From Symbiodinium natans (taxonomy: Eukaryota; Sar; Dinophyceae; Suessiales; Symbiodiniaceae), in assembly GCA_905221605.1 (NCBI GenBank), contig CAJNDS010001902.1, positions 670,919-734,918 of the forward strand: DNA of 64,000 bases. Reading direction: 5' to 3'. Shown piece after piece: positions 32,561-42,856 of this stretch. The translations under genes were made by a program, and so were the position numbers. Numbering within the stretch: the stretch's first letter is position 1; the number at the start of each line of letters is the position of its first letter. The notes beneath the pieces were generated by a model. The model was not told the origin of the DNA and did no database searches. It saw only the letters and a list, made by a program, of their open reading frames with translations.

Positions 32561-33365
32561 TTGTCAAACCCTAAACCCTAAACCCTAAACCCTAAACTCC
32601 TAAACCCTAAACCCCTAAACCCCTAAACCCTAAACCCTAAACCCCTAAACTCTAAACCCCAAACCCGGTCCTTTTTTTGGCTACCCTAGATACGAGGGGC
32701 CAAGTTAGGGTCCTTTTTTGGGTACCCTAGATAAGAGGGGCCAAGTTAGGGTCCTTTTTTAAGAGGAGCCGCCTTGTAGCAGGGGCCCCAAACAGGACCG
32801 TAGTTTAGAGAAGTGATCATTTGGTTTGAATTTAAGTCGTAGCAAGAACCGAGAAATAAGGCCCTCGTAAACACAAGGAGGGAAAACTGCTAACTTAGCC
32901 CATGAAACAAGGGAGTCATACTCGGACCCCTCAGGACGTACCCCTCAAATTTTTCCATGAATGTACGCTCAAATATGGCCCATACATTCCCTTACAGCAT
33001 CATTTGGGACTGGGCCTGTCTAGCAACCCCCTGGACCCTAAACCCTAAACCCTAAACGCTAAACCCTAAACCCTAGCAGGGTTTAGGGAAGCTAAAAGGT
33101 GTCGCCTCCCCGCAGCCGCCTGCAGAACTCTTGGTAGGACCGAATGCGCACTGAGACCGCCTCCGTGCCCGAATGCGGGTCGGGGGTGTGAGACATTTGG
33201 GGATTTAGGGTTCAGCGTTTAGGGTTTAGGGTTTGGGGTTTAGGGTTTAGGGTTTAGGGTCTAGGGTTTAATTAGGGTTTAGGGTTTAATTAGGGTTTAG
33301 GGTTTCATTAGGGTTTAGGGTTTCGGGTTTCGGGTTTAGGGTTTAGGGTTTAGGGTTTTAGGGCC
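32560..33365. repeat. Telomere-like blocks and dispersed repeat, copy 2
   Basis: CCCTAAA arrays at 32565-32670 and 33030-33080; TTTAGGG arrays at 33205-33365 (with TTAATTAGGG variants). 32690-33200 carries GAGTCATACTCGGACCCCTC, GGACGTACCCCTC and GCCGCCTCCCCGCAGCCGCC, matching 7369-8170 at reduced identity. No coding evidence. Confidence 0.75.
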
Positions 33366-33368
33366 TAG

Positions 33369-33835
33369 ACTTTCCACCAAGAACGTGCGATGACTCCAAC
33401 GGAAGTGCAACAGCCAATGGAGCCTAAAGACTCTGGCAAAGCACTACGAGTACTTTAGGGGCCTTGATAAGTAGCCATTACAGCATAATTACAAAGGGAC
33501 CATAAGGGAATATTATTAGCAATTATTCCGACCCATTGCTCGAGCATGCTGCCTCGCCAGTCTAAGCAGGCATATACACGAGGGAACGTGAGCATTGAAG
33601 CCTATCAGCTTCCTTCACTAAACCAAAGCAAGAATAAGCTGCGAGCGCCGCGCCTGCAGATCTCAAGCCCATTTAGCACTGCTTCAAGGAACAACACTGT
33701 CGTCAATCGCTAACGACCCACCATTCTTCGGCACTGTACAGTTTAAAAAAGTGTAAGTTGGCAACAATTAAATAGAGTCGTGGTCCTCAAAGGGCCCGAC
33801 AACTCGATGCCATCGCACCCGGCCAAAATCTCTCA
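33369..33835 (-). other. 3' flank of the PCP array
   Basis: 33369-33440 resembles, at lower identity, the spacer near 35590-35670 (CCACCAAGAACGTGCGATGA versus CCACGAAGAACGTGCCATGA). From 33608 onward it matches the spacers closely. A roughly 170-bp insertion unique to this copy (33430-33600) interrupts it. This is the last, eroded edge of the repeat unit. Confidence 0.7.
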
Positions 33836-35199
33836 TCAGCGCTGCGACGCCGCCACCACATCCTTGAAGGTGTAGAAACCCTTTGCAGCGGCGGCTGCAT
33901 CAAGAGGATTCACCTTGGAGAACATGTTGTTGGGAATGGATCCATCCACAATTCCGGCCATGGAGTTGTACACGTCCATCACGGTGGCCTTTGGCACTGA
34001 TGCGACAATGCGCCCGATAGCTGCGTTCACTGCCTCGTAATCCGCAGCAGACGTCACTCCCTGGGCGTCGACACTGCCAATGGCCTTGTGGTGCGCCTCA
34101 GCGGCAGCCTTCAGAAGGTTTCCGTCCATCTGGCTGCCCATCACGATCATCTTGTCAATGGCGGTCATCACCTTCGGGGCTGTGGTGCCTGGCAGCGGCT
34201 TCAGGTAAACATCGGACAGCCAGTCCACCTGAGGGCACGCGCACAAACCCAGCATGCTCGGTCAAAAGAAACCCATTGCAAAACCCTTAGGAACTGGCTA
34301 TGGCATGGGGACTCAAGTGATGTCTCTCATTTGTCTTCAGCAAAAAACTGGTCTTCTTTGCCATCCTGCACCTCCTTCAAGAAAGGGTAAGATGCATCCG
34401 AAAGAGCCTTCGCCGCCGCACCAATCTTGTCCCCAGTGGGCACAGTGGCCGGAGCACCAACCGCAGACACTTGGTTCCTTGGAATGTTTCAGGAGTTCAT
34501 CTGAAAAGATGCTGAATACAGAAGCACCGCAGATGCAGAACGACATGGGAATGCTAAGATCGTCAAAAATAGATCTGAATCAACTCCAATGCTCTTTTCC
34601 ACCACATCCTTGAACTCCAAGAAGCCCTTGTATGCCTTCTCGGCATCCGCACCATTGACCAAAGACTTCATGTACCCCGGCACGGCAGGGTCAGTGATGT
34701 CCTTCACGGCATTGTACACGTCCATGACCTTTGCCTTGGGGACGGACGCCACAACGCGGCCCAAAGCCGCGTTCACCGCATCCCAATCCGCCCTAGAAGT
34801 CACACCGTTGGGACCTGAGATGCTTCCGATGGCCTTGTGATGGGCCTCCGCTGCTGCCTTCAAGAGCTTGGGGTCTGCTGCTGCGCCCATGTCAATCATC
34901 TTGTCAATCGCCTTGAGAGCTTGGAGAGGTTGGAACTTGCCAGGAGCTTGCAAGAAGATGCCGTTGTTCCAGTCCACTTCCTTCGCGAAGTCATAGGAAG
35001 CATCACCAAGCTTCTTAGCTGCGTCACCGATCTCATCGGCGAAAGCAGCTGGGGCCATCATCATGCCGGCTGCGGACGCAGCTGCGACTGGGGCAGCCGT
35101 CCTGCGAAGCGGCCCGGGCACGAAGCCGGAGCGGGAGAGGCCGCATGCCAGCAACGCAGCCACAGCGCAAGCAGCGACCTTCCTCGTGGAGCGCGCCAT
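33836..35199 (-). CDS. PCP: Peridinin-chlorophyll a protein, copy 1
   Basis: Precursor of water-soluble PCP, the thylakoid-lumen antenna that binds peridinin and chlorophyll a and passes energy to the photosystems. Start is ATG at 35199 (MARSTRKVAAC); an in-frame codon two upstream is TTG. Residues 1-54 form a bipartite plastid/lumen targeting peptide ending MMMAPAAFA, with mature DEIGDAAKKLGDASYDFAKE. Exons: 35199 to about 34587; 34469 to 34372 (PATVPTGDKIGAAAKALSDA, ending FLKE); 34228 to 33836 (VDWLSDVYLKPLPG, ending AASQR, TGA). Intron 2 is GT-AG, 143 nt. Intron 1 fits GA-AG at 34586-34470, or GC-AG six bases earlier; both keep frame. Predicted 367 aa, mature about 313, the family's long form with two homologous halves (AAAEAHHKAIGS occurs in each). 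Confidence 0.95.
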
Positions 35200-35902
35200 T
35201 CGCAAGAGAGCAAGAGGAGAAGCTCTTGGTCAAGAGTATGCTCGAAGCACAAAATGCTTTGCGAGGTTGAAGCAGCGTCGAATGTAGAGCCGGCTGATAT
35301 GGAATTCGCCGTGGCTATGAGGCCGTACTAAGTCATCACCTCTTCAATCCTCCAACAAAGAAATTTACGCGCAACCTTGCCACCTTGCCGTGACTACCTT
35401 TTTCTTGGGGGGGGGGGAGGAATTGGGTCCGCAACACCACCAGACCCGAAACTTTGAACTACCCCAAGTCCGAGACACCTGCCGGCAAATACCGCAACTC
35501 CAAACTCCCGAAGAAATCTTTCCAATTAAAACCTAAAACTCAAGCGGTTGCAAAATCTGTACCAAAGCGACCAGCGCAGAAACTGCCGTCAAGACTGTCC
35601 ACGAAGAACGTGCCATGATTCCTAGAGATGTACGGGTACTGGGCTGTGGGCAGCCAATGGAGTATGGCAAATAACCCTCCTTCACTAAACCAAAGCAAGA
35701 ATAAGCTGCGAACGCCGCGCCTGCAGATCTCAAGCCCATTTAGCACTGCTTCAAGGAACAACACTGTCGTCAATCGCTAACGACCCACCATTCTTCGGCA
35801 CTGTACAGTTTAAAAAAGTGTAAGTTGGCAACAATTAAATAGAGTCGTGGTCCTCAAAGGGCCCGACAACTCGATGCCATCGCACCCGGCCAAAATCTCT
35901 CA

Positions 35903-37266
35903 TCAGCGCTGCGACGCCGCCACCACATCCTTGAAGGTGTAGAAACCCTTTGCAGCGGCGGCTGCATCAAGAGGATTCACCTTGGAGAACATGTTGTTGG
36001 GAATGGATCCATCCACAATTCCGGCCATGGAGTTGTACACGTCCATCACGGTGGCCTTTGGCACTGATGCGACAATGCGCCCGATCGCTGCGTTCACTGC
36101 CTCGTAATCCGCAGCAGACGTCACTCCCTTGGCGTCGACACTGCCAATGGCCTTGTGGTGCGCCTCAGCGGCAGCCTTCAGAAGGTTTCCGTCCATCTGG
36201 CTGCCCATCACGATCATCTTGTCAATGGCGGTCATCACCTTCGGGGCTGTGGTGCCTGGCAGCGGCTTCAGGTAAACATCGGACAGCCAGTCCACCTGAG
36301 GGCACGCGCACAAACCCAGCATGCTCGGTCAAAAGAAACCCATTGCAAAACCCTTAGGAACTGGCTCTGGCATGGGGACTCAAGTGATGTCTCTCATTTG
36401 TCTTCAGCAAAAAACTGTTCTTCTTTGCCATCCTGCACCTCCTTCAAGAAAGGGTAAGATGCATCCGAAAGGGCCTTCGCCGCTGCACCAATCTTGTCCC
36501 CAGTGGGCACAGTGGCCGGAGCACCAACCGCAGACACTTGGTTCCTTGGAATGTTTCAGGAGTTCATCTGAAAAGATGCTGAATATAGAAGCACCGCAGA
36601 TGCAGAACGACATGGGAATGCTAAGATCGTCAAAAATAGATCTGAATCAACTCCAATGCTCTTTTCCACCACATCCTTGAACTCCAAGAAGCCCTTGTAT
36701 GCCTTCTCGGCATCCGCACCGTTGACCAAAGACTTCATGTACCCCGGCACGGCAGGGTCAGTGATGTCCTTCACGGCATTGTACACGTCCATGACCTTTG
36801 CCTTGGGGACGGACGCCACAACGCGGCCCAAAGCCGCGTTCACCGCATCCCAATCCGCCCTAGAAGTCACACCGTTGGGACCTGAGATGCTTCCGATGGC
36901 CTTGTGATGGGCCTCCGCTGCTGCCTTCAAGAGCTTGGGGTCTGCTGCTGCGCCCATGTCAATCATCTTGTCAATCGCCTTGAGAGCTTGGAGAGGTTGG
37001 AACTTGCCAGGAGCTTGCAAGAAGATGCCGTTGTTCCAGTCCACTTCCTTCGCGAAGTCATAGGAAGCATCACCAAGCTTCTTAGCTGCGTCACCGATCT
37101 CATCGGCGAAAGCAGCTGGGGCCATCATCATGCCGGCTGCGGACGCAGCTGCGACTGGGGCAGCCGTCCTGCGAAGCGGCCCGGGCACGAAGCCGGAGCG
37201 GGAGAGGCCGCATGCCAGCAACGCAGCCACAGCGCAAGCAGCGACCTTCCTCGTGGAGCGCGCCAT
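35903..37266 (-). CDS. PCP: Peridinin-chlorophyll a protein, copy 2
   Basis: Second array member, offset 2,067 bp from copy 1, same exon plan: 37266 to about 36654, 36536 to 36439, 36295 to 35903. The encoded protein matches copy 1 except for isolated changes; in exon 3 VDAQGVTSAADY becomes VDAKGVTSAADY. All open frames and splice sites are intact, so it is probably expressed. The roughly 700-bp spacer to copy 1 has a G run of 11-12 at about 35410 and no obvious promoter, which is usual for dinoflagellates, whose mRNAs are trans-spliced from tandem genes. Confidence 0.95.
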
Positions 37267-37968
37267 TCGCAAGAGAGCAAGAGGAGAAGCTCTTGGTCAA
37301 GAGTATGCTCGAAGCACAAAATGCTTTGCGAGGTTGAAGCGGCGTTGAATGTAGAGCCGGCTGATATGGAATTCGCCGTGGCTATGAGGCCGTACTAAGT
37401 CATCACCTCTTCAATCCTCCAACAAAGAAGTTTACGCGCAACCTTGCCACCTTGCCGTGACTACCTTTTCTTGGGGGGGGGGGAGGAATTGGGTCCGCAA
37501 CACCACCAGACCCGAAACTTTGAACTACCCCAAGTCCGAGACACCTGCCGGCAAATACCGCAACTCCAAACTCCCGAAGAAATCTTTCCAATTAAAACCT
37601 AAAACTCAAGCGGTTGCAAAATCTGTACCAAAGCGACCAGCGCAGAAACTGCGGTCAAGACTGTCCACGAAGAACGTGCCATGATTCCTAGAGATGTACG
37701 GGTACTGGGCTGTGGGCAGCCAATGGAGTATGGCAAATAACCCTCCTTCACTAAACCAAAGCAAGAATAAGCTGCGAACGCCGCGCCTGCAGATCTCAAG
37801 CCCATTTAGCACTGCTTCAAGGAACAACACTGTCGTCAATCGCTAACGACCCACCATTCTTCGGCACTGTACAGTTTAAAAAAGTGTAAGTTGGCAACAA
37901 TTAAATAGAGTCGTGGTCCTCAAAGGGCCCGACAACTCGATGCCATCGCACCCGGCCAAAATCTCTCA

Positions 37969-39332
37969 TCAGCGCTGCGACGCCGCCACCACATCCTTGA
38001 AGGTGTAGAAACCCTTTGCAGCGGCGGCTGCATCAAGAGGATTCACCTTGGAGAACATGTTGTTGGGAATGGATCCATCCACAATTCCGGCCATGGAGTT
38101 GTACACGTCCATCACGGTGGCCTTTGGCACTGATGCGACAATGCGCCCGATAGCTGCGTTCACTGCCTCGTAATCCGCAGCAGACGTCACTCCCTGGGCG
38201 TCGACACTGCCAATGGCCTTGTGGTGCGCCTCAGCGGCAGCCTTCAGAAGGTTTCCGTCCATCTGGCTGCCCATCACGATCATCTTGTCAATGGCGGTCA
38301 TCACCTTCGGGGCTGTGGTGCCTGGCAGCGGCTTCAGGTAAACATCGGACAGCCAGTCCACCTGAGGGCACGCGCACAAACCCAGCATGCTCGGTCAAAA
38401 GAAACCCATTGCAAAACCCTTAGGAACTGGCTATGGCATGGGGACTCAAGTGATGTCTCTCATTTGTCTTCAGCAAAAAACTGGTCTTCTTTGCCATCCT
38501 GCACCTCCTTCAAGAAAGGGTAAGATGCATCCGAAAGAGCCTTCGCCGCCGCACCAATCTTGTCCCCAGTGGGCACAGTGGCCGGAGCACCAACCGCAGA
38601 CACTTGGTTCCTTGGAATGTTTCAGGAGTTCATCTGAAAAGATGCTGAATACAGAAGCACCGCAGATGCAGAACGACATGGGAATGCTAAGATCGTCAAA
38701 AATAGATCTGAATCAACTCCAATGCTCTTTTCCACCACATCCTTGAACTCCAAGAAGCCCTTGTATGCCTTCTCGGCATCCGCACCGTTGACCAAAGACT
38801 TCATGTACCCCGGCACGGCAGGGTCAGTGATGTCCTTCACGGCATTGTACACGTCCATGACCTTTGCCTTGGGGACGGACGCCACAACGCGGCCCAAAGC
38901 TGCGTTCACCGCATCCCAATCCGCCCTAGAAGTCACACCGTTGGGACCTGAGATGCTTCCGATGGCCTTGTGATGGGCCTCCGCTGCTGCCTTCAAGAGC
39001 TTGGGGTCTGCTGCTGCGCCCATGTCAATCATCTTGTCAATCGCCTTGAGAGCTTGGAGAGGTTGGAACTTGCCAGGAGCTTGCAAGAAGATGCCGTTGT
39101 TCCAGTCCACTTCCTTCGCGAAGTCATAGGAAGCATCACCAAGCTTCTTAGCTGCGTCACCGATCTCATCGGCGAAAGCAGCTGGGGCCATCATCATGCC
39201 GGCTGCGGACGCAGCTGCGACTGGGGCAGCCGTCCTGCGAAGCGGCCCGGGCACGAAGCCGGAGCGGGAGAGGCCGCATGCCAGCAACGCAGCCACGGCG
39301 CAAGCAGCGACCTTCCTCGTGGAGCGCGCCAT
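37969..39332 (-). CDS. PCP: Peridinin-chlorophyll a protein, copy 3
   Basis: First gene of the array in transcription order, offset 2,066 bp from copy 2: exons 39332 to about 38720, 38602 to 38505, 38361 to 37969. Exon 3 protein is identical to copy 1 (VDAQG). Upstream, identity with the other copies stops at about 39425 (GCCGGCTCATATTC versus GCCGGCTGATATGG), so this is the array edge. All splice sites match. PCP in some algae is reported as tandem, often intronless families; here all three copies keep two introns. Confidence 0.95.
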
Positions 39333-39439
39333 TCGCAAGAGAGCAAGAGGAGAAGCTCTTGGTCAAGAGTATGCTCGAAGCACAAAGTGCTTTGCGAGGT
39401 TGAAGCGGCGTCGAATGTAGAGCCGGCTCATATTCATTT

Positions 39440-41240
39440 TGCCCCACCCCTATATGTGGGATCCCACACCCTAGCCATGCAGTCCACAAGTCTGCACCAA
39501 GCAACCCAGCAAGAAAAAGCAGAGGCTTTGCCAACAATTCTTTTGTGGATCCGGGTAAAGCCTCACTCCAACGTGAAGCCGGCGCGGCTTTCGCCAGACG
39601 CCGACGACTCTTTCAATCCCCCTAAACCCTAAACCCTAAACCCTAAACCCTAAACCCTAAACCCTAAGCCCTAACAGCAAACCCTCCCTGAGCCCACTCA
39701 GCGGAAGCCCTGGTTCGCCAGCATGAAGGGCTGCTCCAGCACATCCGCGACAAGTCCGAACCATTCTGCCTCCTGGCCATGACGTGGAGGGTTGTTAGGG
39801 TTTAGGGTTTAGGGTTCGTATAGGATTTGTATAGGGTTTAGGGTTTAGGGTTTAGGGTTTAGGGTTTCGGGTTTAGGGTTTAGGGTTTAGGGTTTTGGGG
39901 TTTAGGGTTTAGGGTTTAGGGTTTAGGGTTTAGGGTTTAGGGTTTAGGATTTAGGGTTTAGGGTTTAGGGTTTAGGGTTTAGTGGGGTTCAGGGTCTAGA
40001 TTTTTGGGATTACACGGCTCACGGTTCAGGGCGTAAGTTCAGGGAAAGAAGGTGCAGGGATGATGGTTTCAGGGTTAAGGGATGAGGGAGGGTTCAAGCT
40101 TCAGCGTTCAGGGTGGCTACCTAGGGAGCTCAGAAGCAGAACGTTCGCGGGTTTCCTACATTTCCTAGAATACTATACGGGCCTGAGAAATGAGAATAGG
40201 GTCCTGGGGAATATTGGGAGTATAAATATGTAAGGAACCATAAGGGAATATTATTCGTCAAATACCACCTGTGCCCCTCTAAACCCTAAACCCTAAACCT
40301 TAAACCCTAAACCCTATTTTTCCGACCCCCATATTCCTCCCTCCTTGAAAGAGGAAACTTGGTTTTGGGTTGTCTCGGTCGGGTGACATCATGTGGCTGG
40401 TTGGGGTTTAGGGCTTGGGGCTTAGGGTTTGGGATTTTGGGCTTTAGGATGATATTTAGGGTTTAGGATATTTAGGGTCTAGGGTTTAGGATTTAGGGTT
40501 CAGGGTTTAGGATTCAGGATACTTGGGGTTCAGGATACTTACTGTTTAGGGTTCTGGATGGTTAGGGATCAGGATTTCGGCCGCTCCTTCGTGTGGAAGT
40601 TGCAGAGAAGGAAAGCCACACCTGGCCCGCTCCGTAGATCAGGCTTTGGGGCGGGGGGGTGGGGGGTTAGGGTTTAGGGTTTGGGTTCAGGGTTTAGGGT
40701 TGAGGGTTCTGAGGGGTTGGGTTCAGGGGTTTGGGGCTTTCGGGTTTCTGGTTGAAGGGCACATTGAGCCTTCCCAGAGCTCAGCGTTCAGACTTTCTCT
40801 CCCCTAAGTATGTAAAGAAAAAGGTAGAAAGCCACTTCAGCCCTAAACCCTAAACCCTAACCCTAAACCCCAAACCCTGAACTCTAAACCCTGAACCCTA
40901 AACCGTAAGCCCTCACAGCCCTAAGACCTAAGCCCGAAGCTCTAAAGAGCCATGTCAGCCCTGAGCCGAAGCGGCACCCCTCCCCTCAAGAAGCCCAAGG
41001 CCCAAAGGCACGCTTTGAGTCACAAGAAAGAGGTAAATATCAGGGTTTGGGATTTAGGGTTTAGGGCCTCAACCCTAAACCCTTAACCCCTACACCCCCA
41101 GAAAAAAAATGCCAGAAACGCAGCCCGAGAAGCGTCGCTGGTTGAACTGCAAGAGCAGCGGCTCGTGGGAGAGGCCGGGGATGCTGAGCAGCAGAAAGTC
41201 ATCCAGCAGGCCCGGGTCCTTTTGCAAGGGCTTTTTCGGT
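39440..41240 (+). CDS. Multi-exon gene, unidentified (partial model)
   Basis: Exon islands on + between telomere-like blocks: about 39692-39783 (frame with EALVRQHEGLLQHIRDK, after CACTCAG), about 40960-41032 (PPLKKPKAQRHALSHKKE) and 41102-41238 (KKNARNAAREASLVELQEQR, then VIQQARVLLQGLF). The last two join in frame: donor GAG|GTAAAT, acceptor CCCCCAG|AAA, intron 41033-41101 (69 nt). Exon 41102-41238 ends CG|GTGTTTAGGG, a GT donor that runs straight into heptamers. The helical, Gln/Glu/Arg-rich protein looks like a coiled coil. The opposite strand of 41102-41238 is also open. Start, end and family unknown; an island at about 40575-40640 (GRSFVWKLQRRKATPG) may belong. Confidence 0.45.
39605..40320. 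repeat. Telomere-like arrays, both orientations
   Basis: CCCTAAA at 39620-39668 and 40277-40316; TTTAGGG at 39796-39990 with TTCGGG, TTTTGGGG and TTCAGGG variants. The unique DNA between 40000 and 40260 has no convincing frame. Confidence 0.85.
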
Positions 41241-41329
41241 GTTTAGGGTTTAGGGTTTGGGGTTTAGGGTTTAGGGTTTAGGGTTTAGGGCTTAGGGTTT
41301 AGGGTTTAGGGTTTAGGCGGTTTAGGGTG

Positions 41330-41610
41330 TTTAGGGTTGAGAGTCTGGCCATTCCATTTGTCCCTCCGTTTAGGGGCGACTCCCTCAAGCCCTCTTTGCC
41401 GGGGATTGGGGCATTCACCTTCTTAGGGAAGCTAAACCCTGAACCCTACACCCTAACCCGGAGGGGGGCCGGCCCCCTCCGGGTTAGGGTGTAGGGTTCA
41501 GGGTTTAGCTTCCCTAAGAAGGTGAATGCCCCAATCCCCGGCAAAGAGGACTTGAGGGAGTCGCCCCTAAACGGAGGGACAAATGGAATGGCCAGACTCT
41601 CAACCCTAAG
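41330..41610. repeat. Near-perfect long palindrome, arms about 135 bp
   Basis: Left arm about 41330-41467 (GAGAGTCTGGCCATTCCATT ... CCCTACACCCTAACCCGGAG) and right arm 41473-41610 are reverse complements, with one mismatch noted (CAAGCCCTC versus the complement of GAGGACTTG) and a 5-nt centre GCCGG at 41468-41472. Pairing runs beyond unique DNA into TTAGGG-type sequence on both sides. Both arms encode the same open peptide (ESLAIPFVPPFRGDSLK), so an exon-like island has been duplicated in inverted orientation. Confidence 0.9.
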
Positions 41611-41612
41611 CC

Positions 41613-42560
41613 CTAAACCCTAAACCCTAAACCCTCCCCCTGTAACCAACCCACTCCAACCAACCCCCTCTGAACCCTCAAAGCCCCCCGCAGACGGGGC
41701 AGGGCTAGGGTTCGGGGGTTGGGGTTTTTGTTGCGATTCAGGGCGTCAAAAACCTGAGGCCCTAACCCTCCCCCCCGCCAAAAAAAACAATGAAAAAACA
41801 AAAGTTCTGAAGCGCAAGACCCAAAGACCGCTAAACCCCAAACCCTGGCACCCTTAAGAAATGTTCCCTTGGCCCCTCCTGCGGCAATCTCCAGGCACCG
41901 TCGCTCCACTGGGAGGACTGGAGACTCCCATCCGGGAGGAAGCCTTTTTGGGTTTAGGGCTTTGGGTTTAGGGTTTAGGGTTTGGGGTTTGGGGTTTAGG
42001 GCTTAGGGCTGAGGGCTTAGGGCTTAGGGCTTAGGGTATGGGCCCTCCATTTGGGTCCCCTGTTGTATGCACTATACATAGTAAGAATTTGGTCCCCTTT
42101 TATGTAACCCTTATATACACTATACATAATGAGGAAGCCTTTTCGCGGTTTTTGGTGGTTAGGTTAAGGCTTAAGTTTAGGGTTTTTTGGGTTTGGGGGT
42201 TTGGGGGTTTTGGCGTCGGGCTGTTGGCTTAAGATTTTTGGTCCACGGTTTTGGGTTTGGGGCTGAGGGTCCAGGGTTTAGGGTTTAGGGTTTGGGTTTG
42301 GGGTTTAGGGTTTGGGGTTTGGGGTTTGGGGTTTGGGGTTTGGGGTTTGGGGTTTGAGTTAGGGCTTGGGGTTTGGGGTTTGGGGTTTGGGGTTTGGGGT
42401 TTGGGGTTTGGGGTTTGGGGTTTGGGGTTTGGGGTTTGGGGTTTGAGTTGGGGCATGCTTTGGCCTGGACATCCCGCCCGGGCCTCCTGCCCTGACCGGA
42501 GGAGTTGCGAGAGGGTAGCGAGGGGCGTGGGGGGGGCCCTGAATTCAATCACCCTAAACC
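41613..42560. repeat. Telomere-like and (TTTGGGG)n arrays with exon-like islands
   Basis: 42283-42445 is mainly GGGTTTG units, that is TTTGGGG, the ciliate-type variant; 41950-42035 is TTTAGGG/GCTTAGGG. On minus, islands at about 41940-41870 (FLPDGSLQSSQWSDGAWRLP) and 42540-42465 (PPTPLATLSQLLRSGQEARA) are open, but I cannot join them to a gene. Other long frames are Pro/Asn/Lys or Gly/Leu/Phe repeats from heptamers. Confidence 0.6.
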
Positions 42561-42856
42561 CTAAACCCTAAACCCTAAACCCTAAGGCCTATGAGGGCCC
42601 TTGCTTTGGGCTCACGACGGCTTAGGGTCTATGCAGGCCTTTTGGCTCAGGTTTCTGGATGTAGCGTGGTGTGGCTTCTTATGTATGAGGCTGAGGGTTC
42701 TTAAAGGATGCTGAAGGATCTGGGATTTAATGTTTAGGGGTTTAGGGCTTGGCGTTTAGGGTTTAGGGTTTAGGGGATTAGGGCTTTACTTAGGGTGTCG
42801 GGTTTAGGGCAGGTCTTTGGGCTTTGTTACCCTGAACCCTAGTACCCTAACAGGGC

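Larger units (their letters stand above)
33608..39425 (-). repeat. Tandem array of three PCP repeat units
   Basis: Three head-to-tail units of about 2,067 bp, each with one gene and a spacer. Copies differ at only a few positions per kilobase, including in introns and spacers, for example a homopolymer difference near 35400/37470 (TTTTTCTTGGGGG versus TTTTCTTGGGGG) and a T/C change at 33884 region counterparts. Such uniformity outside coding DNA points to recent duplication or gene conversion. Confidence 0.95.

Noticed and set aside
34337-34613. Separate ORFs on both strands across PCP exon 2 and the introns (repeated in each copy)
   Set aside because: They are shadows crossing introns; the PCP frame through 34469-34372 accounts for the conservation.
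35199-35205. PCP start two codons upstream (apparent MRMARS)
   Set aside because: The upstream codon is TTG; the ATG at 35199 is the sensible start and gives the usual targeting peptide. The same applies to the other copies.
42229-42571. NPKPQTPNPKPQ-type and GLGFGVWGLGF-type proteins
   Set aside because: Heptamer translation products from TTTGGGG arrays in both orientations.
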